A DNA stretch of 64,000 nt from Robertmurraya sp. FSL R5-0851 (GTDB lineage: Bacteria; Bacillota; Bacilli; Bacillales; Cytobacillaceae), in contig NZ_JBBOOE010000001.1 in the NCBI RefSeq assembly GCF_038002965.1, forward strand, positions 3,205,001 to 3,269,000. Reading direction: 5' to 3'. Both the position numbers and the translations under genes were made by a program. Each line of letters opens with the position of its first letter. The stretch's first letter is position 1. Shown in pieces: positions 48,148 to 59,687 of this stretch. The notes beneath the pieces are model-generated. The model was not told the origin of the DNA and made no database searches. It worked only from the letters and a program-made list of their open reading frames with translations.

Positions 48148-50223
48148 CTATTTTGTTACAATTTCCTTCACATTCGCAAAGCTCATAATCAACTCTGCCA
48201 ACTTTGACATTACTGCTAATCGGTTGTTTTTCAACGCTTGATCCTCAGCCATAACCATTGTATGGTCAAAGAAATCGTTGATTGCCTCTTGTAAAGAGGC
48301 AAGTTTGTCGAAAAACTCTTCCTCACTCACTTCATTTGATTCTAATTCCAATTTCACACTACGATATTGATTATATAGTGCTGTCTCATAATCGTTTTCA
48401 AACAGGGACTCATTGATTGCCACATTTTCCACTGCTTTATTAGAAATGGTTAGTACACGGCTAAGAGCTTCAACTGTCTCTTTAAATCCGCTCGCATCTT
48501 TTTTCGTTTGAAGAACAGATGCCTTTTTAACCAGTGCAGGTAAAGCTGTAATATTTTTTTCTAATACGGCATCAATAATGTCATAACGAATGCTTTGTTC
48601 CTGTAAATAATGCTTTAAGCGGAGCTTGAAGAAAGCAAGAAGCTCAACCAGTAACTCCTCTTCAGCTTTTTCTCCGATTCCCTTTTCTTTTATAGAACGA
48701 ATAGATAGACGGAGAAGATCAGTTAATGAAACATTCCATTCTTTATTGATTAGAATTTGAACAATTCCTGAAGCTTGCCTTCTTAATGCATATGGATCCT
48801 GTGAACCACTTGGTATATTACCGATTGCAAAAAACGAGACAATCGTATCTAATTTCTCTGCTAAGGCGAGAAGGGCACCACTATTCGATTTAGGAGTTGA
48901 GTCTTCTGCGTTTCTTGGCATATAGTGTTCATTAATTGCAACTGCAACTGCTTCAGATTCTCCTTTTTGTCTAGCATACTTCTCACCCATGAACCCTTGA
49001 AGTTCCGGGAATTCATATACCATATGAGTGACTAAATCAAACTTACTGATCTCAGCAGCACGATCCACTGTCTTCTTATCTTCTTCGTTAAAGCTTAATA
49101 ACTCTGCTAACTGATTTGTTATCGAACGAACCCGAGCAACCTTTTCAGAAAGAGTACCAATTTCCTCATGATAGACAATGGAAGCAAGCTTAGCTAGAGA
49201 ATCAGAAATACTCGTTTTTTGATCTTCTCTATAGAAAAATGCTGCATCTGATAGTCTTGCTCTGAGTACCTTCTCATTTCCTTTAGCTACTGTCTCAAGA
49301 TGCATATGATCCCCATTTCTCACTGTTACAAAGTATGGCAGTAGTGTACCGTCCTTTTTCTTAACAGGGAAATAGCGCTGATGCTCTTTCATGGATGTGA
49401 TAAGTACTTCTTCTGGAAGCTCTAGAAATTCTTCCTCAAATCTACCAAATAAAGCTGTTGGATATTCCACTAGATTCGTTACTTCCTCTAATAGCTCCTC
49501 ATCGACAGGAATTGTCCAGCCTTGCTCTTCCTCTAACTTAGAAATTTGTGAGAGGATTGCATTTTTTCTTTCTTCAGAATTAACCATTACAAATTCAGCT
49601 AAAAGCTTAGTTACATACTCTTCTGGTGTACCGATTTCTACTTCTTTTCCTAAGAAACGATGCCCGATTGTACGATTGCTCGTTGATACATTCGTGATTG
49701 CAAAAGGGATAGTCTCACTTCCATATATAGCCAGTAACCATTTGATCGGACGAATATATTTTAGTGTTTCATTTGCCCAACGCATATTCTTAGGGAATGT
49801 AAGTCCTGTAATAATATGTTCTATCTCAGGAAGTATTTCTTTGGTCGCTTGCCCTTTCGTAAACTTACGAACATGAGCGTACTCGACCCCATTAATTTCT
49901 TTAAAATAGATGTCCTCAACAGACATTCCTTGACCTTTAGTAAATCCTATAGCCGCTTTCGACCAATTGCCTTCGTGGTCAACTGCAATCTTTTTAGCAG
50001 GTCCTTTTGCCTCTTCCTCTACATCCTCTTGGCTAGTACTAACACCGTAAGCAATAACTGCTAGACGTCTTGGAGTAGAAAAATGAGTGATGGACTCAAA
50101 CGAAATCTTTTTCTCTTTTAACCAGTTCTCAATTTTTGATGTTAACTGTTCAATTGACCCTGTCACAAACCGAGCCGGCATCTCCTCAAGCCCGATTTCT
50201 AGTAATAAATCTTGCTTATTCAT
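48148..50223 (-). CDS. glyS: glycyl-tRNA synthetase beta subunit
   Basis: Large tRNA-binding subunit of the heterotetrameric bacterial GlyRS. Begins [15 protein letters not shown], the family start. HD-like and anticodon-binding regions follow, with a C-terminal anticodon-binding domain of the ALBD type. 691 residues. Its ATG overlaps the end of glyQ by eight bases. Confidence 0.97.
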   Translation of the reverse strand: MNKQDLLLEIGLEEMPARFVTGSIEQLTSKIENWLKEKKISFESITHFSTPRRLAVIAYGVSTSQEDVEEEAKGPAKKIAVDHEGNWSKAAIGFTKGQGMSVEDIYFKEINGVEYAHVRKFTKGQATKEILPEIEHIITGLTFPKNMRWANETLKYIRPIKWLLAIYGSETIPFAITNVSTSNRTIGHRFLGKEVEIGTPEEYVTKLLAEFVMVNSEERKNAILSQISKLEEEQGWTIPVDEELLEEVTNLVEYPTALFGRFEEEFLELPEEVLITSMKEHQRYFPVKKKDGTLLPYFVTVRNGDHMHLETVAKGNEKVLRARLSDAAFFYREDQKTSISDSLAKLASIVYHEEIGTLSEKVARVRSITNQLAELLSFNEEDKKTVDRAAEISKFDLVTHMVYEFPELQGFMGEKYARQKGESEAVAVAINEHYMPRNAEDSTPKSNSGALLALAEKLDTIVSFFAIGNIPSGSQDPYALRRQASGIVQILINKEWNVSLTDLLRLSIRSIKEKGIGEKAEEELLVELLAFFKLRLKHYLQEQSIRYDIIDAVLEKNITALPALVKKASVLQTKKDASGFKETVEALSRVLTISNKAVENVAINESLFENDYETALYNQYRSVKLELESNEVSEEEFFDKLASLQEAINDFFDHTMVMAEDQALKNNRLAVMSKLAELIMSFANVKEIVTK

Positions 50224-51106
50224 GCGTATCTTCCCCCTTTTGCTGTAGAATCGGGAATCCTAACTTTTCTCTCTCTTCATAGAACGTTTTAGCTACCTTT
50301 CTTGCCAGGTTTCTACATCGCCCGATAAAACCAGTACGTTCAGTAACCGAAATAGCGCCTCTAGCATCTAGAAGATTGAATACATGAGAGCATTTTAAGA
50401 CATAGTCATAAGCAGGATGAACAAGACCTTCGTTCATTTGACGGTGTGCTTCTTTTTCATAAATGTTAAACAGATTAAAAAGCATCTCAGGATCTGATGT
50501 TTCAAAAGTATATTTTGAGTGCTCATATTCAGGCTGTAAGAAAATATCACGAACGGTAAATCCATTCGTCCACTCTAGGTCAAATACATTTTCCTTTTCT
50601 TGAATATACGAAGCAAGGCGCTCGATTCCATAAGTGATTTCAACTGAAACAGGCTTACACTCAAGTCCACCTACCTGTTGGAAATACGTAAATTGCGTGA
50701 TTTCCATACCGTCTAACCATACTTCCCAACCAAGCCCTGCACAACCAAGCGATGGGTTTTCCCAATTATCCTCTACAAAACGAATATCGTGTTGAAGAGG
50801 ATCGATTCCCAGCGCCTTCAACGAGTCAAGATAAAGTTCTTGAATATTGTCAGGAGAAGGCTTCATAATCACTTGGAATTGGTGATGTTGGTACAAGCGA
50901 TTAGGATTTTCACCGTATCTTCCGTCGGCTGGTCGTCTGGATGGCTCCACATACGCCACGTTCCAAGGCTCAGGGCCAATGGCACGTAAGAACGTGTAAG
51001 GGCTCATAGTTCCAGCACCCTTTTCCACATCGTAAGCTTGCATCAAAATACATCCTTGATCAGACCAATGCTTTTGCAAAGTTAAAATCATGTCTTGAAT
51101 ATTCAT
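50216..51106 (-). CDS. glyQ: glycyl-tRNA synthetase alpha subunit
   Basis: Catalytic class II subunit that activates glycine. The family stretches [51 protein letters not shown] and [20 protein letters not shown] are present (each within the catalytic core). The ATG at 51106 follows GGAGGTG by five bases, giving 296 residues. It lies behind a T-box leader. Confidence 0.97.
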   Translation of the reverse strand: MNIQDMILTLQKHWSDQGCILMQAYDVEKGAGTMSPYTFLRAIGPEPWNVAYVEPSRRPADGRYGENPNRLYQHHQFQVIMKPSPDNIQELYLDSLKALGIDPLQHDIRFVEDNWENPSLGCAGLGWEVWLDGMEITQFTYFQQVGGLECKPVSVEITYGIERLASYIQEKENVFDLEWTNGFTVRDIFLQPEYEHSKYTFETSDPEMLFNLFNIYEKEAHRQMNEGLVHPAYDYVLKCSHVFNLLDARGAISVTERTGFIGRCRNLARKVAKTFYEEREKLGFPILQQKGEDTHE

Positions 51107-51374
51107 CGTACACCTCCAAAATTTATCGCATAAGAGATGATTTTTTTGGGCAAACAAAAAAACTCCCGTCTCCTATGCCTTTTTAAGCATAGGGACGAGA
51201 GTTACCCGCGGTTCCACCCTATTTGCCGACCATAATATATGTCAGCCACCTTAATCCGAAATTGCTCGGGAACGCCCTTCCTTAACACTCTATTCCTAGC
51301 TTTCACCGTCCTAGGATCGCTTCAAAGTAGAGAAAGTTAAGTACTCCTTTCCTTCAACGCAAATATTAAATTTA
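51107..51374 (-). promoter_or_regulatory. T-box riboswitch leader of glyQS
   Basis: The mRNA leader contains the T-box core AGGGTGGAACCGCGG (minus strand, 51220-51206) followed by a terminator: CTCTCGTCCCTATGC and GCATAGG-GACGGGAG arms, ending in seven T (about 51202-51152). Uncharged tRNA-Gly pairs with the T-box bulge to form the antiterminator. The Stem I region upstream is visible but I could not place the GGC specifier with certainty; a GGGC triplet run lies near 51280. Confidence 0.88.
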
Positions 51375-51380
51375 ATTTGA

Positions 51381-51409
51381 ATCTTAGCGGAAACAACGTC
51401 TGTTGTCAA
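51381..51409 (-). promoter_or_regulatory. SigA-type promoter of the glyQS T-box, overlapping the recO stop
   Basis: TTGACA (51409-51404), 17-base spacer and TAAGAT (51386-51381) on the minus strand; the -35 box includes the recO stop codon. Confidence 0.75.
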
Positions 51410-52167
51410 CTTTTAAAATCAATACTTCCTAGTTGACTAATCTGATTTAGGAATTTTTTCGTTTTTAAATGTAAACCAGAGTATTCATCATAATAAGCAG
51501 TAATAATCTTTTTTAACTCAGCCTTCGTTTCTTGCTTCACAGATATATTCCCTAACCTACTCATATCAATGAAATAAAATAAACGAAGTAGTTTTACTGT
51601 TGACTGAGAGATTTTATAGTGATATGGATCCTTTTCCAAACAACGATGACAGATAAATCCGCCCTCTCGGATCGAAAATGAAAAATGACCGTCTGTACTT
51701 CCACAAACGGTACATTGATTAAGGATTGGATACAACCCTAATGTATTCAACATTTTCACTTCAAAAATATGAACAATAATTTCTGGGTCATAGCCTTCGT
51801 TAATATAATTTAGCGTTTGATATAGCATCTCAAATAAAAAAGGATTTGCCTTTTTTTCGTCAGTACTTTTATCTGTTAGATCAATAACGTAACTTGCATA
51901 AGCGGTAAGGAAGATATCCTCCTTAATAGAGCGCATCGAGGAAAGCATTTCTCCTTGCTGCAAACTCCCTAGACCGCTGCTTGTTTGCACTAAGAATTGA
52001 CCGTATGTAAAAAGCTGAGTGATGGCAGCTAAGCGACTGTTTGGCTTTTTTGCACCACGTGCCATCACCCCAATTTTCCCCCATTCACGTGTGAATAGAG
52101 TGACAATTTTATTTGTTTCACCATAATGATTTGTTCGAATGACGATGCCTTCGCATTTTTGAAACAT
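51406..52167 (-). CDS. recO: DNA repair protein RecO
   Basis: Mediator that loads RecA on SSB-coated DNA together with RecR. An N-terminal OB-fold ([22 protein letters not shown]) is followed by a helical domain and a zinc finger with CTVCGS and CHRC (about 150-180). 253 residues. It follows yqzL, as in B. subtilis. Confidence 0.94.
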   Translation of the reverse strand: MFQKCEGIVIRTNHYGETNKIVTLFTREWGKIGVMARGAKKPNSRLAAITQLFTYGQFLVQTSSGLGSLQQGEMLSSMRSIKEDIFLTAYASYVIDLTDKSTDEKKANPFLFEMLYQTLNYINEGYDPEIIVHIFEVKMLNTLGLYPILNQCTVCGSTDGHFSFSIREGGFICHRCLEKDPYHYKISQSTVKLLRLFYFIDMSRLGNISVKQETKAELKKIITAYYDEYSGLHLKTKKFLNQISQLGSIDFKS

Positions 52168-52196
52168 CTAGAACACCATCCTAGTACGAGACAAAC

Positions 52197-52340
52197 CTAG
52201 AGATATGGAAATTCAACCTCTGCTAGCTCATCATCCTGATTCCCGGGTATGTCTTGATTCTCCTTCTCTAACTCCTTAAAGAGCAGATAAGTGTCAATGT
52301 TACCTGTTTGCGAAAATACTTTCCAGGTAAAATCCATCAT
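52197..52340 (-). CDS. yqzL: YqzL family small protein
   Basis: A 47-residue protein that reads MMDFTWKVFSQTGNIDTYLLF and then KELEKENQ, with an acidic C-terminus ending VEFPYL. This is the YqzL family, conserved between era and recO in Bacillus; function unknown. Two adjacent ATG codons (52340 and 52337) follow AAGGTGGGGG, so the start is uncertain by one residue. Confidence 0.85.
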   Translation of the reverse strand: MMDFTWKVFSQTGNIDTYLLFKELEKENQDIPGNQDDELAEVEFPYL

Positions 52341-52493
52341 CAAAAACCCCCACCTTTCAAATAGTTGACTAGCAATAAATCCAAATCGTTACCATTATCA
52401 TAGCCTTGTCTACCAAAAATAATGAGTCGAAAATATTGTTAATAAAAAAGGTGCATAAACTAGAAAGATGAATAATATTCTAAAAATGGTAAA

Positions 52494-53838
<1,345 letters not shown>

Positions 53839-53971
53839 CTATTTTACCTCATTTTGTTCTGCATTTCATCGATTGTAGCAAAATTGTAATAAAGAAGATT
53901 GAATTTTCTAAATATTAATGGATTCCATCAATTTGTTTTCCTATTTTACTCTTTCTTGAATGCGATTTCAA

Positions 53972-54003
53972 ATAAAAATGGAACCGAAAATAGGTTCGGT
54001 TCC
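53972..54003 (-). terminator. terminator after dgkA
   Basis: GGAACCGAA and TTCGGTTCC arms, ending in a T-rich run on the minus strand. Confidence 0.85.
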
Positions 54004-54006
54004 CTA

Positions 54007-54390
54007 TTACCATATTCTTGGTATGAAAATGATCAAACCAATCATAACACTCACAATGGAAAAGATAAAAACTGCTGCCGCTGCCATATCCTTTGCTTTT
54101 TTTGCCAGTGGATGATACTCCTCTGTCACTAAATCTACAAGGTTTTCGATACTCGAATTTATCAATTCTAAAGAAATTACTCCTCCGATTAATACGAGAA
54201 GAAACACCCATTCAACTCGAGAAACTTGTAGTAAAAGGCCAAGTAAGATAACTACCATTGTAAAGAGAAGATGAATTTTCATATTTCTCTCCTCTTTTAC
54301 TGCCTTACTAAACCCGGATAGGGCATGCCGGAAAGAATATAGGACATTTCTCGTTTTATAGTTACTTTTATCGTTCGAGCCCATACTCAT
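54007..54390 (-). CDS. dgkA: diacylglycerol/undecaprenol kinase family protein
   Basis: Small membrane kinase of about three helices. The signature [15 protein letters not shown] lies in this protein as [19 protein letters not shown] (about 77-95), with the [15 protein letters not shown] helix after it. In Bacillus the family member is an undecaprenol kinase. The ATG at 54390 lies eight bases after GGAG and inside the end of ybeY; an ATG two codons on is possible. 127 residues. Confidence 0.9.
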   Translation of the reverse strand: MSMGSNDKSNYKTRNVLYSFRHALSGFSKAVKEERNMKIHLLFTMVVILLGLLLQVSRVEWVFLLVLIGGVISLELINSSIENLVDLVTEEYHPLAKKAKDMAAAAVFIFSIVSVMIGLIIFIPRIW

Positions 54391-54841
54391 CCAATATACT
54401 CCGTTGAAGATCAAACATCTCCTTTTCCTCTTCTTCTGTCTCATGATCATAACCTAACAGATGTAGAAATCCATGGACAGCCAAAAATCCTAACTCACGC
54501 TCCACAGAATGCCCATAGTCTGTAGCCTGTTCACGGGCTTTATCAATCGAAATAATGATATCACCGAGTACTCTTGGCATGTTTGCGCCGCTTATTTGGA
54601 TTTCTCCCTCTCCGAGCTCCTCTAATGCGAAAGAAATGACATCTGTTGGCTTATCCTTCCCCCTGTATTCACGGTTAATATCCTGAATACGGTTATTATC
54701 AACAAATGTAACGGATAACTCACATGGTTCAGTAATTTGTAGTTTTTTTTGAGCTAAATTTAATAACCCTTCAATTTGTTCCACCGCTTCTTCCTTCATT
54801 GCACTCGTTTCATCTAAAAAATCGATGTCTAGTAAGTTCAT
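54368..54841 (-). CDS. ybeY: endoribonuclease YbeY (rRNA maturation)
   Basis: Zinc-dependent RNase involved in 16S rRNA maturation and ribosome quality control. The metal motif [11 protein letters not shown] (about 120-130) is intact, as is the preceding [18 protein letters not shown]. 157 residues. It begins within the last four bases of pgpH; yqfG in B. subtilis. Confidence 0.94.
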   Translation of the reverse strand: MNLLDIDFLDETSAMKEEAVEQIEGLLNLAQKKLQITEPCELSVTFVDNNRIQDINREYRGKDKPTDVISFALEELGEGEIQISGANMPRVLGDIIISIDKAREQATDYGHSVERELGFLAVHGFLHLLGYDHETEEEEKEMFDLQRSILDEYGLER

Positions 54842-57018
54842 GCTTGTTTCACCTTCTGTTTCGTAATCTCTGGATATTCAATTCGAGAATGAAAAATTCC
54901 CTTTAACGTTTCACATAGTGTGTTTGAGATAATTTCCATTTCCTTGAGTGTTAAGTCACATTCATTCAGCTGTCCATCCTGTAGTCGGTCGGCAATTATA
55001 CTTTTAACTAAGCTTTCTATTTGTTCAGGGTTAGGATGCTGCATAGACCGAACCGCAGCCTCCACACTATCGGCAATTCCGATAATTGCAATTTCCTTAT
55101 TTTGAGCCTTTGGTCCAGGATATCGATAGTCCTCTTCTCGCACCTCATTGCCATTTTGCTTTGCCTTGTGGTAAAAGAACTTGAGTAAAGTAGTGCCATG
55201 ATGTTGCTCTGCAATATCTACAATTTCTTTTGGCATTTTGTACTGTCTTAGTAGTTCAGCACCATCTATGGCATGAGCTACAATAATATTTTTGCTCGTT
55301 TGTGGCGGCAAGCGATCATGAGGATTTTCAATATTCATTTGATTCTCAATAAAAAATTGTGGTCTCTTGGTCTTCCCAATATCATGATAATAACACCCTA
55401 CCCTGGCTAATAAGCCATTTGCACCGATTGCCTCACATGCTGACTCCGCTAGATTTGCAACCATTATGGAATGGTGGTAGGTTCCAGGAGCCTCCGTAAG
55501 TATTTTTCTAAGAAGAGGATGATTTGGATTTGATAATTCGATCAATCTCATCGTTGAAAGGATTCCAAAACCGGCCTCGAAGAATGGGAGGAGTCCGATG
55601 GTTAGAATCGCAGCAATAATTCCCGATGTAAAGGCACCACCAAAGTAAAACGTATATTCTTTTGCATTATAGTGACCGTTGTTAATAAATAACAACGCAA
55701 AAATAATAATGATATTTACCAAAGAAACAAACATACCCGCCTGAAGAATTTTCATCCTCTGATTTTGTTTACTAAGGAACATAATGCTTGCTAAGCCACT
55801 ACAAATGATGTAGATTCCAATATTAACATTTAGTGAGCTTGTAATGTTTTCACTAAACAAAATGGTTCCGCAAAGAGCTAGAATAATGGTTGTTAAAATC
55901 GCAAGTCGATCGTCGACCAAAATTTTTATTAACATGGCTGCCATGGCAGCAGGAAATAAATAACCTAAATCTGAAAACTCAAATTGTTGAAGAAGACTAA
56001 TTCCTTTCAACATCACGATTGAAAGAATAAAGATAATACTAAACAAAAGCAAGTAATTTTGCTTCATATCTCCACTCACTTTGAGTTCATGGAAGTAATA
56101 GTATAGAGCAATTACCATGACCATAACAAGAAGTGCTAATCCGATAAAAGGCAGTGTTGATTGCTGATTGTCTGTAAGACCAACGAGCTCGAGCTGACGA
56201 AAGACTTCTCTACTAATCAGCTGATTTTCTTCAACAATTATTTGCCCTTGTAATATCTTTGCTGGCTCCACACTTTCCTTTGCCTGTTCTCTCAGCTCCT
56301 GAGTAGCCTCTAAATCAAAAAATTCATTTTGAACAACGGCATATCGTCCTAACTCAATTACGGCTGCTTTTAATTGACTGCTCATTGAAGTTAGTTTTAG
56401 TTCTTCCTCTACAAGCCTCTTACTATTTTCCACTTCATCTGCTGGGATTCTTCGATTCATAACCATATTTATTGCGGTTATGGTTACATCCTTAGCAACG
56501 GATAACTCTTCCTTTGAAGATGAGACAAGTGCTAGCAAGACAGAATCGGAAATACTTCTTGTGACTTCCTCTGTTAGCTTGCCCTTCATCTTGTCTACTA
56601 TTTCCTTGTCTGAAGGAGTACTTCCTGCATTTCCACCTTCTTGCCCCTGAGCAGTTCCTGTTGAAGCGTTTACTTGGTCTTGCAGTTCCTTCTTCACTTC
56701 CGATGCTGCATCGAAGATTGAGGTAATTAAATCGACACGATTCTCATTTGTTTCCTTTTTCATATAATAGACATCTTGAACACTGTCTTCAGCTTCTTCT
56801 CTCTTCTTTTCTGTACTCTCTTTATCAGAGATCGTTACTGGAGATCTTACGGTTTGATTCGCAATGGAAAACAAGCGTAAATCCATTTTTTCTGGCTTAA
56901 CATTGGTAAACATGGAGGCATAAAGGATTAAGCCAAGGACGAGGAATAACAAGACCCGAAATATTCGTAGATCCAGTAGGCCTCTAATTTTCATCAACTG
57001 TTGTTGAATCTTTTCCAC
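54838..57018 (-). CDS. pgpH: 7TM-HD cyclic-di-AMP phosphodiesterase PgpH
   Basis: Membrane phosphodiesterase that degrades c-di-AMP. After a first membrane helix (about 15-32), an extracellular 7TMR-HDED domain runs to about 270 and includes a Gly/Ser/Asn low-complexity insertion (about 117-140). About seven helices follow, then the cytoplasmic HD domain with [23 protein letters not shown] and the DSVEAAVR stretch. The start is a GTG with GGAGGAG about seven bases upstream; the longer frame is unsupported. 726 residues, yqfF in B. subtilis. Confidence 0.93.
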   Translation of the reverse strand: MEKIQQQLMKIRGLLDLRIFRVLLFLVLGLILYASMFTNVKPEKMDLRLFSIANQTVRSPVTISDKESTEKKREEAEDSVQDVYYMKKETNENRVDLITSIFDAASEVKKELQDQVNASTGTAQGQEGGNAGSTPSDKEIVDKMKGKLTEEVTRSISDSVLLALVSSSKEELSVAKDVTITAINMVMNRRIPADEVENSKRLVEEELKLTSMSSQLKAAVIELGRYAVVQNEFFDLEATQELREQAKESVEPAKILQGQIIVEENQLISREVFRQLELVGLTDNQQSTLPFIGLALLVMVMVIALYYYFHELKVSGDMKQNYLLLFSIIFILSIVMLKGISLLQQFEFSDLGYLFPAAMAAMLIKILVDDRLAILTTIILALCGTILFSENITSSLNVNIGIYIICSGLASIMFLSKQNQRMKILQAGMFVSLVNIIIIFALLFINNGHYNAKEYTFYFGGAFTSGIIAAILTIGLLPFFEAGFGILSTMRLIELSNPNHPLLRKILTEAPGTYHHSIMVANLAESACEAIGANGLLARVGCYYHDIGKTKRPQFFIENQMNIENPHDRLPPQTSKNIIVAHAIDGAELLRQYKMPKEIVDIAEQHHGTTLLKFFYHKAKQNGNEVREEDYRYPGPKAQNKEIAIIGIADSVEAAVRSMQHPNPEQIESLVKSIIADRLQDGQLNECDLTLKEMEIISNTLCETLKGIFHSRIEYPEITKQKVKQA

Positions 57019-57118
57019 TATGACTCTCCTCCAATTCTTATCTTTAAACAAAATAAATGCCACATATGTAAAATGATAACAGTTTTTCAAGGAAGATGCA
57101 TCTTTTTCAAAAATCACT

Positions 57119-57143
57119 AAGAAAAACCGGGCATAGCCCGGTC
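57119..57143 (-). terminator. terminator after the truncated zinc-ribbon gene
   Basis: ACCGGGC and GCCCGGT arms around a short loop, with TTTTTC following on the minus strand. Confidence 0.82.
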
Positions 57144-57153
57144 CTTTTCATGG

Positions 57154-57345
57154 TTAGAGAATATCCGATAATTTGTACTCTATGCCATGTACCCCTTTAT
57201 AATACTCAGGATACATTTCACCCCCACATTTTTCACATGCAAACATAGGAGGAGTTGTCGGATCTCCATCATCCATTAAATCGAAATCCCTTACCACGTT
57301 AATAGGAATCTCTTCTTTCTCATGACACGCCAAACAAACATAGTT
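57154..57345 (-). pseudogene. small zinc-ribbon protein, start removed by the IS91-family insertion
   Basis: The frame reads NYVCLACHEKEEIPIN, then VVRDFDLMDDGDPTTPPMF, ACEKCGGEMYPEYYKGVHG and ends IEYKLSDIL. It has two CxxC pairs and resembles small zinc-ribbon proteins of Bacillus whose function I do not know. No ATG, GTG or usable TTG precedes NYVCLAC in this frame; upstream it runs into the transposase coding region. Its own terminator remains. The likely explanation is that the IS91-family element joined at about base 57345 and displaced the promoter, ribosome site and start codon, leaving a silent gene. Confidence 0.7.
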
Positions 57346-58624
57346 GACGCTCTGTTGCTTGGACTGGTTTAGGCTTATGTTTTTCTTCTTTTTCTTTCCC
57401 TTTTTGCGGGTTTTTGATACCGGTGAGATCGTTAATCATCCTTTCTAAATAAGCTCTTGTAGTTTTGCATAAGGCTACCTTTATTTCTAATTTACCATTT
57501 TCAAGGCAGACTTCTCCCTTGTATTCATAGTAACATTCACACCTCTGACAAACGAGAGGGTCTTTCTTGCCACTGGCTACTATTCTTTCACGCCACGTCT
57601 GGCGACGTAAGGTTTTCTTAACTTTTACAACCCAACGTCTTGCTTTTTGTTGCCAAGTACTCAACACTTTTTTACACAAGTTTTTTGATCTTCTAGAATA
57701 CATACCGTAATGCCGAATAGTTTTAAATTGCTCGTCTGGGATATGGCGAATTAAACGTGAAATAAATTCTTCGACACTTACGGTTTCGGATTTGTCTTTT
57801 CCGTCAGTTTTATCCTTATATTTGAACGTAACGAATTGCCCATCATATGCCTCAATCCGATTGATTCCAATCGCTGGTCGACGAATATAACGGCCAATAT
57901 AACGAAGTTGTTCTTTTATTTTTCCCCTCTGTTTAGGTGCATACACATAGAAGCCTTCGCCATTATTGGTGAACGCCTTTTGAAGTCTTGGTTGGATTCT
58001 TTTCTTTTCTCTTGGTGAAACTCCGTTTCTAATTAATTTTAATACGACCGTTTGCCATTGTTTACGAAGCATCGTAAATGGCAAGAAATCATACTGCTTC
58101 CATTCTCCTTTTTCTGTTAATCCACCCATTGTAACTAACATATGTACGTGAGGATTGAAGTTGACCCTTGAACCAAAAGTGTGGAGTCCAGCAATAATCC
58201 CAGGTGTTACCTTTGCTTTCTTTTTGAAAAAGTCAGTAAGTAGTCTTGCAGAAGCATCCATTAAATCTTTTAATAGATGTCGGTGAAGGAGAAATACATC
58301 TCTTAGTCCTTCATCAATCGTAAAAATTACGTGCCGATGATTAACCTGAAGAACATCTTCAGTAAGTAACCTACTCCATTCTTCACTTTCTCCAACAGAG
58401 CACGTGGTACAAAATCGACCTTTACATCGGTAAGGAACCTTTCGCACATCATGACAACCTTCACACACAAATAACTTAAATCCATTTTTGATATCCCCAC
58501 AATCTCGAAATTTCTCAACCTCCTTAATTACGATAGGGCGGATTTTAGCACCGTGTTTTCTTTTGAAAGCTTCCCAATGTTGGTGTTTATCAAAAAATAT
58601 TCTTCTCAATATATTGGTCTCCAT
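57320..58624 (-). CDS. IS91-family transposase (Y1/HUH type)
   Basis: Rolling-circle transposase. An N-terminal zinc-binding domain (CEGCHD, CKGRFCTTC) precedes the HUH motif NPHVHML and the Tyr region YIGRYIRRP; a second Cys cluster (CQRCECYY) sits near the C-terminus. The in-frame ATG at 58624 is chosen because the longer frame to 58729 translates the phoH terminator. No clear ribosome site is seen. It overlaps the truncated zinc-ribbon gene in another frame at its 3' end. The frame is intact, so the element may still be active. Confidence 0.82.
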   Translation of the reverse strand: METNILRRIFFDKHQHWEAFKRKHGAKIRPIVIKEVEKFRDCGDIKNGFKLFVCEGCHDVRKVPYRCKGRFCTTCSVGESEEWSRLLTEDVLQVNHRHVIFTIDEGLRDVFLLHRHLLKDLMDASARLLTDFFKKKAKVTPGIIAGLHTFGSRVNFNPHVHMLVTMGGLTEKGEWKQYDFLPFTMLRKQWQTVVLKLIRNGVSPREKKRIQPRLQKAFTNNGEGFYVYAPKQRGKIKEQLRYIGRYIRRPAIGINRIEAYDGQFVTFKYKDKTDGKDKSETVSVEEFISRLIRHIPDEQFKTIRHYGMYSRRSKNLCKKVLSTWQQKARRWVVKVKKTLRRQTWRERIVASGKKDPLVCQRCECYYEYKGEVCLENGKLEIKVALCKTTRAYLERMINDLTGIKNPQKGKEKEEKHKPKPVQATERQLCLFGVS

Positions 58625-58688
58625 AAAATGAAAATACCACAGCTTAAATGACTGTGGTAGACCCAAATTTTTATACTTTCTTATCTTT
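57346..58688 (-). mobile_element. IS91-family insertion element between phoH and pgpH
   Basis: Boundaries are approximate, set by the end of native zinc-ribbon sequence on one side and the phoH terminator on the other. Consistent with the family, I see no terminal inverted repeats or target duplication. A hairpin TACCACAG / CTGTGGTA (58635-58659) near the upstream end may be a terminal structure of the element. The ends should be treated as estimates. Confidence 0.65.
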
Positions 58689-58723
58689 GAAAAAAAACCG
58701 TTCGATTTTGACTCGAACGGTTT
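58688..58723 (-). terminator. terminator after phoH
   Basis: AAACCGTTCGA and TCGAACGGTTT arms, overlapping the phoH stop codon and followed by a run of T on the minus strand. Confidence 0.88.
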
Positions 58724-59687
58724 ACTCATTGGATTGCTTTTCGTACGCTTGAATGATTCGCCCTACTAGAGGGTGTCTAACCACATCACTTTGTTCTAAA
58801 TGAATAATGGAAATTCCCTTTACTGACGTTAGGATGGACTCTGCGGTAATCAATCCCGATTTCACACCTTTCGGTAGGTCAATTTGTGTTTGATCACCGG
58901 TAATGACCATTTTAGAGCCGAATCCAAGTCGGGTTAAGAACATTTTCATCTGTGCCTGCGTTGTGTTTTGTGCTTCATCTAAAATCACAAAGGCATCATC
59001 TAAGGTTCTTCCCCTCATATAAGCTAGAGGAGCAATTTCTATCGTCCCTCGTTCGATCATACGCTGTGTATGTTCCGTTCCTAAGATATCATGAAGTGCA
59101 TCATATAGTGGCCTTAAATACGGGTCAACCTTTTCTTTTAAGTCCCCTGGTAAAAATCCAAGACTTTCTCCCGCTTCGACTGCTGGTCTCGTTAGGATAA
59201 TTCGTTTTACATTTCCATTTTTTAATGCATTCACAGCCATAACCACTGCTAAATACGTTTTTCCCGTACCAGCGGGACCAATGCCAAAAACGAGATCATG
59301 CTTCTTCATCGCCGTTAAATACTGCTGTTGACCTAGAGTTTTAACTCTTATTGACTTGCCTTTGGCATTTTTCGTAATTTCTTCTTCATATATGTCTTTA
59401 AAGTACTCTAATGTACCTTTTTTAGACATTTGAATCGCATACATGACGTCTCGCCCACTAATATTAATGCCTTTTCTAATAACGTAGACTAGATTGCTGA
59501 TAATACTCGTCACCAATTCAACATTTTCAGGTGAACCAGATACACTAACTGTTTCCCCTCTAGTTACAATCGTTACACCGAGTTCCTGCTCAATCATTTT
59601 AATATTTGCATCAGCATTACCTAATAGAGCGATGGCTTCATTTGGATTTTCGAGATTTACACTAATCGATTTTAGTTCTTCTGTCAT
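58722..59687 (-). CDS. phoH: PhoH-like ATPase
   Basis: Cytoplasmic P-loop ATPase, possibly an RNA-processing factor next to ybeY. Residues 15-70 hold a small KH-like N-terminal domain, followed by Walker A GPAGTGKTYLAV (about 138-149), LTRPAVEAGESLGFLPGD, Walker B FVILDEAQN and the C-terminal motif TGDQTQIDLP. 321 residues. The start overlaps the yqfD stop by four bases. Confidence 0.94.
   Translation of the reverse strand: MTEELKSISVNLENPNEAIALLGNADANIKMIEQELGVTIVTRGETVSVSGSPENVELVTSIISNLVYVIRKGINISGRDVMYAIQMSKKGTLEYFKDIYEEEITKNAKGKSIRVKTLGQQQYLTAMKKHDLVFGIGPAGTGKTYLAVVMAVNALKNGNVKRIILTRPAVEAGESLGFLPGDLKEKVDPYLRPLYDALHDILGTEHTQRMIERGTIEIAPLAYMRGRTLDDAFVILDEAQNTTQAQMKMFLTRLGFGSKMVITGDQTQIDLPKGVKSGLITAESILTSVKGISIIHLEQSDVVRHPLVGRIIQAYEKQSNE

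Noticed and set aside
54007..54450. Long form of the dgkA frame
   Set aside because: The first 20 codons lie within ybeY out of frame and have no ribosome site; the ATG at 54390 is better supported.
57320..58729. Transposase reading frame extended to 58729
   Set aside because: The extra N-terminus is a translation of the phoH terminator hairpin, so the ATG at 58624 is preferred.
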